Assembly: GCF_001113365.1 (NCBI RefSeq)
Contig: NZ_CKYA01000006.1
Span: 1-64,000 of the forward strand
Source of the DNA: Streptococcus pneumoniae
Lineage (GTDB): Bacteria; Bacillota; Bacilli; Lactobacillales; Streptococcaceae
Direction of reading: 5' to 3'
DNA: 64,000 bases
Shown: piece by piece, positions 34,111 to 43,224 of the stretch
Numbering within the stretch: the first letter of the stretch is position 1
How the letters are laid out: each line of letters begins with the position of its first letter
Notes under the pieces: generated by a model
What the model saw: only the letters and a program-made list of their open reading frames with translations
What the model was told of the DNA's origin: nothing
Database searches by the model: none
Made by a program: the position numbers and the translations under genes

Positions 34111-34181
34111 AGCAATCAAAACTAGAAAATAAAACGGAATTTGGAACAGATTTGTCTGTATCCTAGTAGAGTGGTGATACT

Positions 34182-35405
34182 ATGAAGATTAGTAAGAGGC
34201 ACTTATTAAATTATTCCATCTTGATTCCTTACTTGCTTTTATCTATTTTGGGCTTGATTGTGGTCTATTCGACCACCAGCGCTATTTTAATTGAAGAAGG
34301 CAAGAGCGCCTTGCAATTGGTTCGAAACCAAGGAATCTTTTGGATTGTTAGTTTGATACTGATTGCCTTAATTTATAAATTGAGACTAGATTTTTTGAGA
34401 AATGAGCGACTAATCATTTTAGTTATATTGATAGAAATGCTTTTATTGTTCTTGGCTCGTTTTATTGGTATTTCTGTAAACGGGGCATACGGTTGGATTT
34501 CGGTTGCAGGAGTAACTATTCAGCCAGCTGAGTACTTAAAAATCATTATTATTTGGTATTTGGCTCACCGATTCTCCAAACAGCAAGAAGAAATAGCTAT
34601 TTATGATTTTCAAGTTTTGACTCAAAATCAATGGCTTCCTCGTGCTTTTAATGATTGGCGATTCGTTCTCCTAGTTCTGATTGGAAGTTTGGGAATTTTC
34701 CCTGATTTAGGGAATGCGACTATTTTAGTCTTGGTTTCCTTGATTATGTATACAGTTAGTGGAATCGCTTATCGCTGGTTTTCAACCATTCTGGCGCTCG
34801 TATCTGCCGCTTCTGTCTTTGTCTTGACTACTATCAGCCTAATCGGTGTTGAGACCTTTTCAAAAATTCCAGTATTTGGCTATGTAGCCAAGCGCTTTAG
34901 TGCCTTTTTTAATCCTTTTGCGGATCGTGCTGATGCGGGTCACCAGTTATCTAATTCTTATTTTGCCATGGTCAATGGCGGTTGGTTTGGTCTAGGTCTT
35001 GGAAACTCGATTGAAAAACGAGGTTATTTACCAGAAGCTCATACAGACTTTGTCTTTTCTATCGTGATTGAAGAATTTGGCTTTGTTGGTGCCAGTCTCA
35101 TTTTAGCTCTCTTGTTTTTCATGATTCTGCGGATTATCTTGGTCGGTATCCGAGCGGAGAATCCTTTCAATGCCATGGTTGCACTCGGTGTCGGAGGGAT
35201 GATGTTGGTTCAGGTATTTGTCAATATTGGAGGGATTTCGGGCTTGATTCCATCTACAGGAGTAACCTTTCCCTTCTTATCCCAGGGGGGGAATAGTCTT
35301 CTAGTCTTATCAGTGGCAGTGGCCTTTGTCTTAAATATTGACGCCAGTGAAAAACGCGCTAAGTTGTACCGAGAATTGGAAAATCAACCAATGAACCTTC
35401 TGTGA
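34182..35405 (+). CDS. ftsW: Septal peptidoglycan polymerase FtsW (SEDS family)
   Basis: 407 aa with about ten transmembrane helices. SEDS hallmarks: WISVAGVTIQPAEYLKI, the large extracellular loop FFNPFADRADAGHQLSNS carrying the putative catalytic Asp, LGNSIEKRGYLPEAHTDFVFSIVIEEFGFVGA and the C-terminal GLIPSTGVTFPFLSQGG. With PBP2x it polymerises lipid II at the division septum. Order ftsW-ppc matches pneumococcus. Confidence 0.96.
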   Translation: MKISKRHLLNYSILIPYLLLSILGLIVVYSTTSAILIEEGKSALQLVRNQGIFWIVSLILIALIYKLRLDFLRNERLIILVILIEMLLLFLARFIGISVNGAYGWISVAGVTIQPAEYLKIIIIWYLAHRFSKQQEEIAIYDFQVLTQNQWLPRAFNDWRFVLLVLIGSLGIFPDLGNATILVLVSLIMYTVSGIAYRWFSTILALVSAASVFVLTTISLIGVETFSKIPVFGYVAKRFSAFFNPFADRADAGHQLSNSYFAMVNGGWFGLGLGNSIEKRGYLPEAHTDFVFSIVIEEFGFVGASLILALLFFMILRIILVGIRAENPFNAMVALGVGGMMLVQVFVNIGGISGLIPSTGVTFPFLSQGGNSLLVLSVAVAFVLNIDASEKRAKLYRELENQPMNLL

Positions 35406-35429
35406 AGTAGAATAAAGAAAGGATAGTCT

Positions 35430-38126
35430 ATGTCTCTTCAAAAATTAGAAAATTATAGTAATAAAAGTGTTGTGCAAGAAGAAGTATTTATTCTAACAGA
35501 ATTGCTGGAAGATATTACTAAAAATATGCTTGCTCCAGAGACCTTTGAAAAAATCATGCAGTTGAAAGAATTATCAACGCAGGAAGATTATCAAGGTCTA
35601 AACCGTCTAGTGACTAGCTTATCAAATGATGAAATGGTCTATATTTCACGCTATTTTTCAATCTTACCTCTTTTGATTAATATTTCAGAGGATGTGGATT
35701 TAGCTTATGAAATCAATCATCAAAATAATATTGATCAGGACTATTTAGGTAAATTATCTACAACGATCAAAATGGTTGCTGAAAAAGAAAATGCCGTTGA
35801 AATTCTTGAACACTTGAATGTTGTCCCTGTTTTGACAGCCCATCCAACACAAGTGCAACGCAAAAGTATGTTGGATTTAACAAATCATATTCATAGTCTT
35901 TTGCGTAAATACCGTGATGTTAAGTTGGGGTTGATCAATAAAGAAAAATGGCACAATGATTTGCGTCGTTACATCGAAATTATCATGCAGACAGACATGA
36001 TTCGTGAGAAAAAATTAAAAGTGACTAACGAAATCACGAATGCTATGGAATATTACAACAGCTCCTTTTTGAAAGCTGTACCTCACTTGACGACGGAGTA
36101 TAAGCGCTTAGCGCAAGCCCATGGGCTGAATTTAAAACAGGCTAAACCGATCACCATGGGTATGTGGATAGGTGGTGACCGTGATGGAAATCCATTTGTT
36201 ACAGCAGAGACCTTGAAGCAGTCTGCACTCACTCAGTGTGAAGTCATCATGAACTATTATGATGAAAAGATTTACCAACTTTATCGTGAATTTTCTCTTT
36301 CAACTAGTATTGTCAATGTCAGTAAGCAAGTCAGAGAAATGGCTCGTCAGTCTAAGGATAATTCGATTTACCGCGAAAAAGAGCTTTACCGTCGTGCCTT
36401 GTTTGATATTCAATCAAAAATTCAGGCAACTAAAACCTATCTGATTGAGGATAAGGAAGTTGGGACTCGCTATGAAACCGCTAATGATTTCTACAAGGAT
36501 TTGATTGCCATTCGAGATTCTTTACTAGAAAATAAGGGCGAGTCCTTGATTTCAGGTGATTTTGTGGAATTATTGCAGGCAGTAGAGATATTTGGTTTTT
36601 ACCTAGCATCAATTGATATGCGACAAGACTCTAGCGTCTATGAAGCCTGTGTGGCAGAACTCTTGAAATCAGCAGGAATTCATTCTCGCTATAGCGAGTT
36701 GAGCGAAGAAGAAAAGTGTGACCTTCTCTTGAAAGAATTAGAAGAAGATCCACGAATTCTTTCTGCGACTCACGCAGAAAAATCAGAATTATTAGCAAAA
36801 GAACTAGCTATTTTTAAGACGGCTCGTGTTTTGAAAGACAAGTTGGGAGATGATGTCATCCGCCAAACCATCATTTCGCATGCTACCAGCCTTTCTGATA
36901 TGCTAGAATTAGCTATTCTATTAAAAGAAGTAGGACTGGTGGATACGGAAAGGGCGCGTGTTCAGATTGTTCCCCTTTTTGAAACAATTGAAGACTTGGA
37001 TCATTCAGAGGAAACAATGAGAAAATATCTTTCTCTTAGCCTTGCCAAAAAATGGATTGCCTCACGAAATAACTACCAAGAAATCATGCTTGGTTACTCT
37101 GATAGTAATAAAGATGGTGGTTACCTATCATCATGTTGGACCCTCTACAAGGCTCAACAACAATTGACTGCTATTGGAGATGAATTTGGTGTTAAGGTTA
37201 CTTTCTTCCATGGTCGTGGTGGTACTGTCGGTCGTGGTGGTGGGCCAACCTATGAAGCCATCACATCTCAACCGCTCAAGTCTATCAAGGATCGTATCCG
37301 CTTGACGGAGCAGGGTGAAGTAATTGGGAATAAATACGGTAACAAAGACGCCGCTTACTATAACCTTGAAATGCTAGTATCGGCAGCTATTAACCGTATG
37401 ATTACGCAGAAGAAGAGCGATACCAATACCTCAAATCGTTATGAAGCTATTATGGATCAAGTGGTGGATCGTAGTTATGATATCTACCGTGATTTGGTCT
37501 TTGGTAATGAGCATTTTTATGACTATTTCTTTGAGTCAAGTCCAATCAAGGCTATTTCAAGTTTTAATATTGGTTCTCGTCCAGCCGCTCGTAAGACGAT
37601 TACTGAAATCGGTGGTTTGCGTGCCATCCCTTGGGTATTCTCATGGTCACAGAGTCGTGTCATGTTCCCTGGATGGTACGGGGTTGGTTCAAGCTTCAAG
37701 GAATTTATCGATAAAAATCCAGAGAATATTGCTATCTTACGAGATATGTATCAAAATTGGCCTTTCTTCCAATCGCTTCTTTCAAATGTTGATATGGTCT
37801 TGTCAAAATCAAATATGAATATTGCTTTTGAATATGCTAAACTTTGTGAAGATGAGCAAGTTAAGGCCATCTATGAGACTATTTTAAATGAATGGCAAGT
37901 TACTAAGAACGTTATCTTGGCTATTGAAGGACATGACGAACTCTTAGCTGACAATCCATATCTAAAAGCTAGTCTGGATTACCGTATGCCTTACTTTAAT
38001 ATTCTCAACTATATTCAGTTAGAGTTGATTAAACGCCAACGTCGTGGAGAATTGTCCAGTGATCAAGAACGATTGATTCATATCACCATCAACGGAATTG
38101 CTACAGGCTTGCGTAATTCAGGTTAA
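35430..38126 (+). CDS. ppc: Phosphoenolpyruvate carboxylase
   Basis: 898 aa. Catalytic His in LTAHPTQVQRK, GGDRDGNPFVT, FHGRGGTVGRGGGP and the C-terminal end ITINGIATGLRNSG typical of PEPC. Carboxylates PEP with bicarbonate to oxaloacetate, replenishing aspartate in an organism without a full TCA cycle. AAAGGATAG lies before the ATG; it follows ftsW by 24 bases and probably shares its transcript. Confidence 0.97.
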   Translation: MSLQKLENYSNKSVVQEEVFILTELLEDITKNMLAPETFEKIMQLKELSTQEDYQGLNRLVTSLSNDEMVYISRYFSILPLLINISEDVDLAYEINHQNNIDQDYLGKLSTTIKMVAEKENAVEILEHLNVVPVLTAHPTQVQRKSMLDLTNHIHSLLRKYRDVKLGLINKEKWHNDLRRYIEIIMQTDMIREKKLKVTNEITNAMEYYNSSFLKAVPHLTTEYKRLAQAHGLNLKQAKPITMGMWIGGDRDGNPFVTAETLKQSALTQCEVIMNYYDEKIYQLYREFSLSTSIVNVSKQVREMARQSKDNSIYREKELYRRALFDIQSKIQATKTYLIEDKEVGTRYETANDFYKDLIAIRDSLLENKGESLISGDFVELLQAVEIFGFYLASIDMRQDSSVYEACVAELLKSAGIHSRYSELSEEEKCDLLLKELEEDPRILSATHAEKSELLAKELAIFKTARVLKDKLGDDVIRQTIISHATSLSDMLELAILLKEVGLVDTERARVQIVPLFETIEDLDHSEETMRKYLSLSLAKKWIASRNNYQEIMLGYSDSNKDGGYLSSCWTLYKAQQQLTAIGDEFGVKVTFFHGRGGTVGRGGGPTYEAITSQPLKSIKDRIRLTEQGEVIGNKYGNKDAAYYNLEMLVSAAINRMITQKKSDTNTSNRYEAIMDQVVDRSYDIYRDLVFGNEHFYDYFFESSPIKAISSFNIGSRPAARKTITEIGGLRAIPWVFSWSQSRVMFPGWYGVGSSFKEFIDKNPENIAILRDMYQNWPFFQSLLSNVDMVLSKSNMNIAFEYAKLCEDEQVKAIYETILNEWQVTKNVILAIEGHDELLADNPYLKASLDYRMPYFNILNYIQLELIKRQRRGELSSDQERLIHITINGIATGLRNSG

Positions 38127-38167
38127 TCATTTTCAAAAGTGAAGATGAAAAAAATTCTAATAGACTA

Positions 38168-38195
38168 TTGACAAGTAGTTTAAAAATGATATAAT
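38168..38195 (+). promoter_or_regulatory. T-box leader promoter
   Basis: TTGACA (38168-38173), 16 bases, TATAAT (38190-38195) preceded by TGA (extended -10). Confidence 0.88.
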
Positions 38196-38201
38196 TTAAC
38201 C

Positions 38202-38440
38202 ATTCAGAAAAGTAATCATTCAAACTTTTTAGAGAGTCTGTGGTAGCTGAAAACAGATAAGTGGTGATGATGAAAATTGGGCTGAATGTTATTTAGAATT
38301 TGAAATCATAAAAATTCGGTGAGCACACCTTACAGTGCATCTCGTTATTGCGAGACAGAGCGATAGGGAAATTCCCTATAATTGAGGTGGTACCGCGCAT
38401 CGACGTCCTCACACAAGTTTTTTGTGTGAGGATTTTTTTG
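38202..38440 (+). ncRNA. T-box leader, tryptophan-type
   Basis: The canonical T-box AGGTGGTACCGCG is at 38385-38397, followed by the terminator. Stem I carries the usual AGAG and loop elements; the 3' side of its bulge reads AATTGGGCT, giving a TGG (Trp) specifier codon followed by G. Uncharged tRNA-Trp should stabilise the antiterminator and switch on trpXYZ. The specifier was read by eye and not modelled. Confidence 0.92.
38407..38439 (+). terminator. T-box terminator
   Basis: CCTCACACAA and TTGTGTGAGG form a 10-bp perfect stem followed by ATTTTTTT; competes with the antiterminator. Confidence 0.93.
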
Positions 38441-38452
38441 ATGGAGGTTAGT

Positions 38453-38512
38453 ATGGAAAGAAAACGATGGCGTCGCTTGTTTATACTCAATGAAAATCAA
38501 AAAGCAAACTAG
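38453..38512 (+). CDS. Short ORF after the T-box, cut by a BOX element (uncertain)
   Basis: GGAGG six bases upstream introduces ATG 38453 and 19 codons (MERKRWRRLFILNENQKAN) ending in TAG. The last ten codons are BOX sequence. It may be the start of a gene truncated by BOX insertion, or a short leader peptide; it includes one Trp codon. No homolog is recognised. Confidence 0.3.
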   Translation: MERKRWRRLFILNENQKAN

Positions 38513-38633
38513 GAAGCTAGCCGCAGGTTGCTCAAAGCACTGCTTTGAGGTTGTGGATAGAACTGACGAAGTCAGTAACCATAGCTACGGCAAGGTGAAG
38601 CTGACGTGGTTTGAAGAGATTTTCGAAGAGTAT
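38483..38633 (-). repeat. BOX element, A1-B1-C1 type
   Basis: On the minus strand: boxA (ATACTCTTCGAAAATC... CAGCTTCACCTTGCCGTAG), one boxB and boxC ending TTCATTGAGTAT. About 151 bp, as expected for one boxB. It lies between the T-box terminator and trpX. Confidence 0.93.
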
Positions 38634-38677
38634 TAGATAAGTGAAGTATTTTAAAGGAATTAAAAAGGAGAAATAGA

Positions 38678-39682
38678 ATGAAAAATAAACGTTTAATTGG
38701 AATTATCGCTGCCTTAGCAGTCTTAGTAGCAGGAAGCTTGATTTATTCTTCAATGAATAAATCAGAAGCTCAGAATAATAAGGATGAGAAGAAAATAACC
38801 AAGATTGGTGTACTTCAATTTGTGAGCCATCCATCTCTTGATTTGATTTATAAAGGGATTCAAGCTGGACTTGCAGAAGAAGGTTATAAAGATGACCAGT
38901 TGAAGATCGACTTTATGAACTCAGAAGGTGACCAAAGTAAGGTTGCGACAATGAGTAAACAATTGGTTGCAAATGGTAATGACCTTGTGGTTGGTATCGC
39001 AACACCAGCAGCCCAAGGGTTGGCTAGCACTACAAAAGACTTACCGGTTATCATGGCCGCTATTACAGACCCAATTGGTGCTAACTTGGTTAAAGATTTG
39101 AAAAAACCCGGTGGTAACGTTACAGGGGTATCTGACCATAATCCAGCTCAACAACAAGTTGAACTCATCAAAGCTCTGACACCGAATGTGAAAACAATCG
39201 GAGCTCTTTACTCAAGTAGCGAAGACAATTCAAAAACACAGGTCGAAGAATTTAAGGCTTATGCTGAAAAAGCAGGTCTGACAGTGGAAACATTTGCAGT
39301 TCCTTCAACAAATGAAATTGCCTCAACTGTCACTGTTATGACTAGCAAGGTAGATGCTATTTGGGTTCCAATTGATAACACCATTGCATCAGGATTTCCA
39401 ACGGTTGTCTCTAGCAATCAAAGTTCTAAGAAACCGATTTATCCAAGTGCGACAGCTATGGTAGAAGTAGGTGGTTTGGCATCCGTTGTAGTTGACCAAC
39501 ATGACCTTGGTGTGGCAACTGGAAAAATGATTGCGCAAGTCTTGAAAGGTGCGAAACCAGCCGATACCCCAGTCAATGTCTTTTCAACTGGTAAGTCAGT
39601 CATCAATAAAAAAATAGCTCAAGAACTAGGTATTACTATTCCTGAGTCTGTTCTCAAAGAAGCGGGACAAGTCATCGAATAA
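38678..39682 (+). CDS. trpX: Tryptophan ABC transporter substrate-binding protein
   Basis: 334 aa. An N-terminal hydrophobic segment (about 5-24) without a lipobox Cys implies an uncleaved anchor or a simple signal peptide. The rest is a type B periplasmic-binding fold of the ABC_sub_bind family: IGVLQFVSHPSLDLIYKGIQ, DPIGANLVKDL and VTGVSDH. The upstream Trp T-box and the downstream permease and ATPase make it TrpX of the TrpXYZ tryptophan importer. AAAGGAG precedes the ATG; a BOX element lies just before it. Confidence 0.9.
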   Translation: MKNKRLIGIIAALAVLVAGSLIYSSMNKSEAQNNKDEKKITKIGVLQFVSHPSLDLIYKGIQAGLAEEGYKDDQLKIDFMNSEGDQSKVATMSKQLVANGNDLVVGIATPAAQGLASTTKDLPVIMAAITDPIGANLVKDLKKPGGNVTGVSDHNPAQQQVELIKALTPNVKTIGALYSSSEDNSKTQVEEFKAYAEKAGLTVETFAVPSTNEIASTVTVMTSKVDAIWVPIDNTIASGFPTVVSSNQSSKKPIYPSATAMVEVGGLASVVVDQHDLGVATGKMIAQVLKGAKPADTPVNVFSTGKSVINKKIAQELGITIPESVLKEAGQVIE

Positions 39683-39750
39683 ATAAGGTAGGGAGGAGGA
39701 GACTCTTCCCATTTTTTAAAAAGATGAATATAGAAAGGATTAAATAAAAT

Positions 39751-40617
39751 ATGATTGTATCTATTATTTCTCAAGGATTTGTCTGGGCTATTTTAGGTCT
39801 GGGAATCTTTATGACATTTAGGATTTTGAACTTTCCAGATATGACGACAGAAGGTTCCTTCCCTCTTGGGGGAGCTGTTGCTGTCACTCTGATAACAAAA
39901 GGTGTAAATCCATTTATAGCGACACTGCTTGCTGTAGGAGCAGGGTGTTTGGCTGGAATGGTAGCAGGACTTCTTTATACAAAAGGGAAGATTCCAACCT
40001 TGCTATCAGGGATTTTGGTGATGACTTCTTGTCACTCTATCATGCTCTTGATCATGGGACGCGCCAATTTAGGCCTGCTTGGAACCAAGCAAATTCAGGA
40101 TGCCTTGCCTTTTGATTCGGATTTGAATCAACTCTTGACAGGTCTCATCTTTGTGAGTATTGTTATTGCTCTCATGCTCTTTTTCTTGGACACCAAACTC
40201 GGACAAGCCTATATTGCTACAGGTGACAATCCTGATATGGCTAGAAGTTTCGGGATTCATACTGGACGCATGGAGCTTATGGGCTTGGTTTTATCAAATG
40301 GTGTGATTGCCCTTGCAGGAGCTCTTATTGCCCAGCAAGAAGGCTATGCTGATGTATCTAGAGGAATCGGAGTTATCGTTGTGGGGCTTGCAAGTTTGAT
40401 TATTGGAGAAGTTATCTTCAAGAGTTTGAGCTTGGCAGAACGTTTGGTTACCATCGTTGTAGGTTCTATCGCCTATCAATTCTTAGTGTGGGCAGTTATT
40501 GCGCTTGGCTTTAATACAAGTTACCTTCGTTTGTACAGTGCCGTGATTTTAGCAGTCTGCCTCATGATTCCAACATTTAAGCAAACAATCTTGAAAGGAG
40601 CCAAATTAAGCAAATGA
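39751..40617 (+). CDS. trpY: Tryptophan ABC transporter permease
   Basis: 288 aa with about eight membrane segments, of the branched-chain/ribose-type permease superfamily (starts MIVSIISQGFVWAILGLGIF; conserved FPDMTTEGSFPLGGA and DNPDMARSFGI). Forms the membrane channel of TrpXYZ. Ends within the first codons of trpZ (4-base overlap), so the two are translationally coupled. Confidence 0.92.
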   Translation: MIVSIISQGFVWAILGLGIFMTFRILNFPDMTTEGSFPLGGAVAVTLITKGVNPFIATLLAVGAGCLAGMVAGLLYTKGKIPTLLSGILVMTSCHSIMLLIMGRANLGLLGTKQIQDALPFDSDLNQLLTGLIFVSIVIALMLFFLDTKLGQAYIATGDNPDMARSFGIHTGRMELMGLVLSNGVIALAGALIAQQEGYADVSRGIGVIVVGLASLIIGEVIFKSLSLAERLVTIVVGSIAYQFLVWAVIALGFNTSYLRLYSAVILAVCLMIPTFKQTILKGAKLSK

Positions 40618-41372
40618 CAGCAATTGTAGAATTAAAAAATGCAACCAAAGTCGTTAAAAATGGCTTTGATGAAGAAAAGATTATTTTAAATGATGTTTCC
40701 TTAGAAATTTTTGAACAGGATTTTATCACGATTTTAGGTGGAAATGGTGCTGGGAAATCAACTCTCTTTAACACCATTGCAGGAACTTTATCACTAACCA
40801 GCGGAACCATCCGTATTTTAGGTGAAGATGTTACCAAGTTTTCACCAGAGAAGCGGGCTAAGTATCTGTCTCGAGTCTTCCAAGATCCAAAGATGGGGAC
40901 AGCTCCTCGTATGACAGTGGCTGAAAATCTCTTGATTGCCAAGTTTCGTGGTGAAAAACGCGGACTGTTTCCGAGACGACTGAATAGCTATAAGGATGAA
41001 TTTCAGGAAACCATTGAAAAAGTGGGAAATGGTCTTGAGAAACACTTGAATACACCGATTGAGTTTTTATCAGGTGGTCAAAGACAAGCCTTGAGTCTCT
41101 TGATGGCAACCTTGAAGCGTCCTGAATTACTCTTGTTAGACGAGCATACTGCAGCTCTTGATCCAAAGACCAGTGTCGCACTCATGGAATTGACGGATGA
41201 ATTTGTCAAGAAAGACCAGTTGACAGCTCTTATGATTACTCACCACATGGAAGATGCTCTTAAGTATGGCAATCGCTTAATTGTCATGAAAGAAGGACGG
41301 ATTATCCAAGATTTGAACCAAGAAGAAAAAGCAAAAATGAAAATCTCTGATTATTATCAACTCTTTGAATAA
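40614..41372 (+). CDS. trpZ: Tryptophan ABC transporter ATPase
   Basis: 252 aa ABC ATPase with Walker A GGNGAGKST, Q-loop FQDPKMG, signature LSGGQRQ, Walker B LLLDEHTAALD and switch His in MITHHMED. Energises import through TrpXY. Overlaps trpY by 4 bases. In the Trp-starvation regulon through the T-box 2.2 kb upstream. Confidence 0.94.
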   Translation: MTAIVELKNATKVVKNGFDEEKIILNDVSLEIFEQDFITILGGNGAGKSTLFNTIAGTLSLTSGTIRILGEDVTKFSPEKRAKYLSRVFQDPKMGTAPRMTVAENLLIAKFRGEKRGLFPRRLNSYKDEFQETIEKVGNGLEKHLNTPIEFLSGGQRQALSLLMATLKRPELLLLDEHTAALDPKTSVALMELTDEFVKKDQLTALMITHHMEDALKYGNRLIVMKEGRIIQDLNQEEKAKMKISDYYQLFE

Positions 41373-41395
41373 AGTAGGGAAAATGAGTGAAATGG

Positions 41396-41424
41396 TTTAC
41401 TTTTTTTCTGAAATAAAGTATACT
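41396..41424 (+). promoter_or_regulatory. dnaG-rpoD promoter
   Basis: TTTACT, 17 bases, TATACT (41419-41424). A GTTTAC...GTAAAC inverted repeat brackets the -10 (about 41395-41437), which could be an operator. Confidence 0.65.
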
Positions 41425-41461
41425 ATATAAAGTAAACTATGATAACATGGAGGTATTGTGT

Positions 41462-43222
41462 ATGGTTGACAAACAAGTCATTGAAGAAATCAAAAACAAT
41501 GCCAACATTGTGGAAGTCATAGGAGATGTGATTTCTTTACAAAAGGCAGGACGGAACTATCTAGGGCTCTGTCCTTTTCATGGTGAAAAAACACCTTCTT
41601 TCAACGTTGTAGAGGACAAGCAGTTTTACCACTGTTTTGGTTGTGGCCGCTCGGGTGATGTCTTTAAGTTCATCGAGGAGTACCAAGGGGTCCCCTTTAT
41701 GGAAGCTGTCCAAATCTTAGGTCAGCGTGTTGGAATTGAGGTTGAAAAACCGCTTTCTAGTGAACAAAAGCCAGTTTCTCCTCACCAAGCTCTTTATGAT
41801 ATGCACGAAGATGCGGCTAAATTTTATCATGCTATTCTCATGACAACGACTATGGGGGAAGAGGCCAGAAACTACCTTTATCAGCGTGGTTTGACAGATG
41901 AAGTGCTCAAGCATTTTCGGATTGGTTTAGCACCTCCAGAACGAAACTATCTCTATCAACGTTTGTCTGGTCAGTATCGTGATGAGGATTTCCTAGATTC
42001 GGGACTGTTTTATCTCTCGGATGCTAATCAATTTGTAGATACCTTTCATAATCGGATTATGTTTCCCCTGACAAATGACCAAGGGAAGGTTATTGCCTTC
42101 TCAGGTCGTATCTGGCAGAAAACGGATTCACAAACTTCTAAGTATAAAAATAGCCGATCGACTGAAATTTTTAACAAAAGTTACGAATTATATCATATGG
42201 ATAGGGCAAAAAAATCTTCTGGAAAAGCCGGTGAGATTTACCTGATGGAAGGGTTCATGGATGTCATTGCAGCCTATCGGGCTGGAATCGAAAATGCTGT
42301 CGCATCTATGGGAACAGCCTTGAGTCGTGAGCATGTTGAGCATCTGAAAAGGTTAACCAAGAAGTTGGTTCTTGTTTACGATGGCGATAAGGCTGGGCAA
42401 GCTGCGACATTGAAAGCGCTGGACGAAATTGGTGATATGCCTGTGCAGATCGTCAGCATGCCTGATAACTTGGATCCAGATGAATATCTACAAAAAAATG
42501 GACCAGAAGACTTGGCCTATCTATTAACAAAAACTCGTATTAGTCCGATTGAGTTCTACATTCATCAGTATAAGCCTGAAAATAGTGAAAATCTGCAGGC
42601 CCAGATTGAGTTTATTGAAAAAATAGCTCCCTTGATTGTTCAAGAAAAGTCCATCACTGCTCAAAACAGCTATATTCATATTTTAGCTGACAGTCTGGCA
42701 TCCTTTGATTATGCCCAGATTGAGCAGATTGTTAATGAGAGTCGTCAGGCGCAAAGGCAGAATCGCATGGAAGGAATTTCCAGACCGACGCAAATCACTA
42801 TGCCTGTTACCAAGCAGTTATCGGCTATTATGAGGGCAGAAGCCCATCTACTTTATCGGATGATGGAATCTCCCCTTATTTTAAACGATTACCGCTTGCG
42901 AGAAGACTTTACATTTGACACACCTGAATTTCAGGTCTTATATGACTTGCTTGGTCAGTATGGAAATCTTCCTCCAGAAGTTTTAGCAGAACAGACAGAG
43001 GAAGTTGAAAGAGCTTGGTACCAAGTCTTAGCTCAGGATTTGCCTGCTGATATGTCACCGCAGGAACTAAGTGAAGTAGAGATGACTCGAAACAAGGCTC
43101 TCTTGAATCAGGACAATATGAGAATCAAAAAGAAGGTGCAGGAAGCTAGCCATGTAGGAGATACAGATACAGCCTTAGAAGAATTGGAACGTTTAATTTC
43201 CCAAAAGAGAAGAATGGAGTAA
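41462..43222 (+). CDS. dnaG: DNA primase
   Basis: 586 aa from ATG 41462 with GGAGG upstream. CHC2 zinc ribbon C37-x2-H40...C58-x2-C61 (CPFHGEKTPSF, CFGCGRSGD), TOPRIM catalytic core with EGFMDV and YDGDKAG, and a C-terminal helicase-interaction domain. Makes RNA primers for replication. rpoD starts two bases after its stop, as in the classic macromolecular synthesis operon; rpsU is not adjacent. Confidence 0.96.
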   Translation: MVDKQVIEEIKNNANIVEVIGDVISLQKAGRNYLGLCPFHGEKTPSFNVVEDKQFYHCFGCGRSGDVFKFIEEYQGVPFMEAVQILGQRVGIEVEKPLSSEQKPVSPHQALYDMHEDAAKFYHAILMTTTMGEEARNYLYQRGLTDEVLKHFRIGLAPPERNYLYQRLSGQYRDEDFLDSGLFYLSDANQFVDTFHNRIMFPLTNDQGKVIAFSGRIWQKTDSQTSKYKNSRSTEIFNKSYELYHMDRAKKSSGKAGEIYLMEGFMDVIAAYRAGIENAVASMGTALSREHVEHLKRLTKKLVLVYDGDKAGQAATLKALDEIGDMPVQIVSMPDNLDPDEYLQKNGPEDLAYLLTKTRISPIEFYIHQYKPENSENLQAQIEFIEKIAPLIVQEKSITAQNSYIHILADSLASFDYAQIEQIVNESRQAQRQNRMEGISRPTQITMPVTKQLSAIMRAEAHLLYRMMESPLILNDYRLREDFTFDTPEFQVLYDLLGQYGNLPPEVLAEQTEEVERAWYQVLAQDLPADMSPQELSEVEMTRNKALLNQDNMRIKKKVQEASHVGDTDTALEELERLISQKRRME

Positions 43223-43224
43223 TA

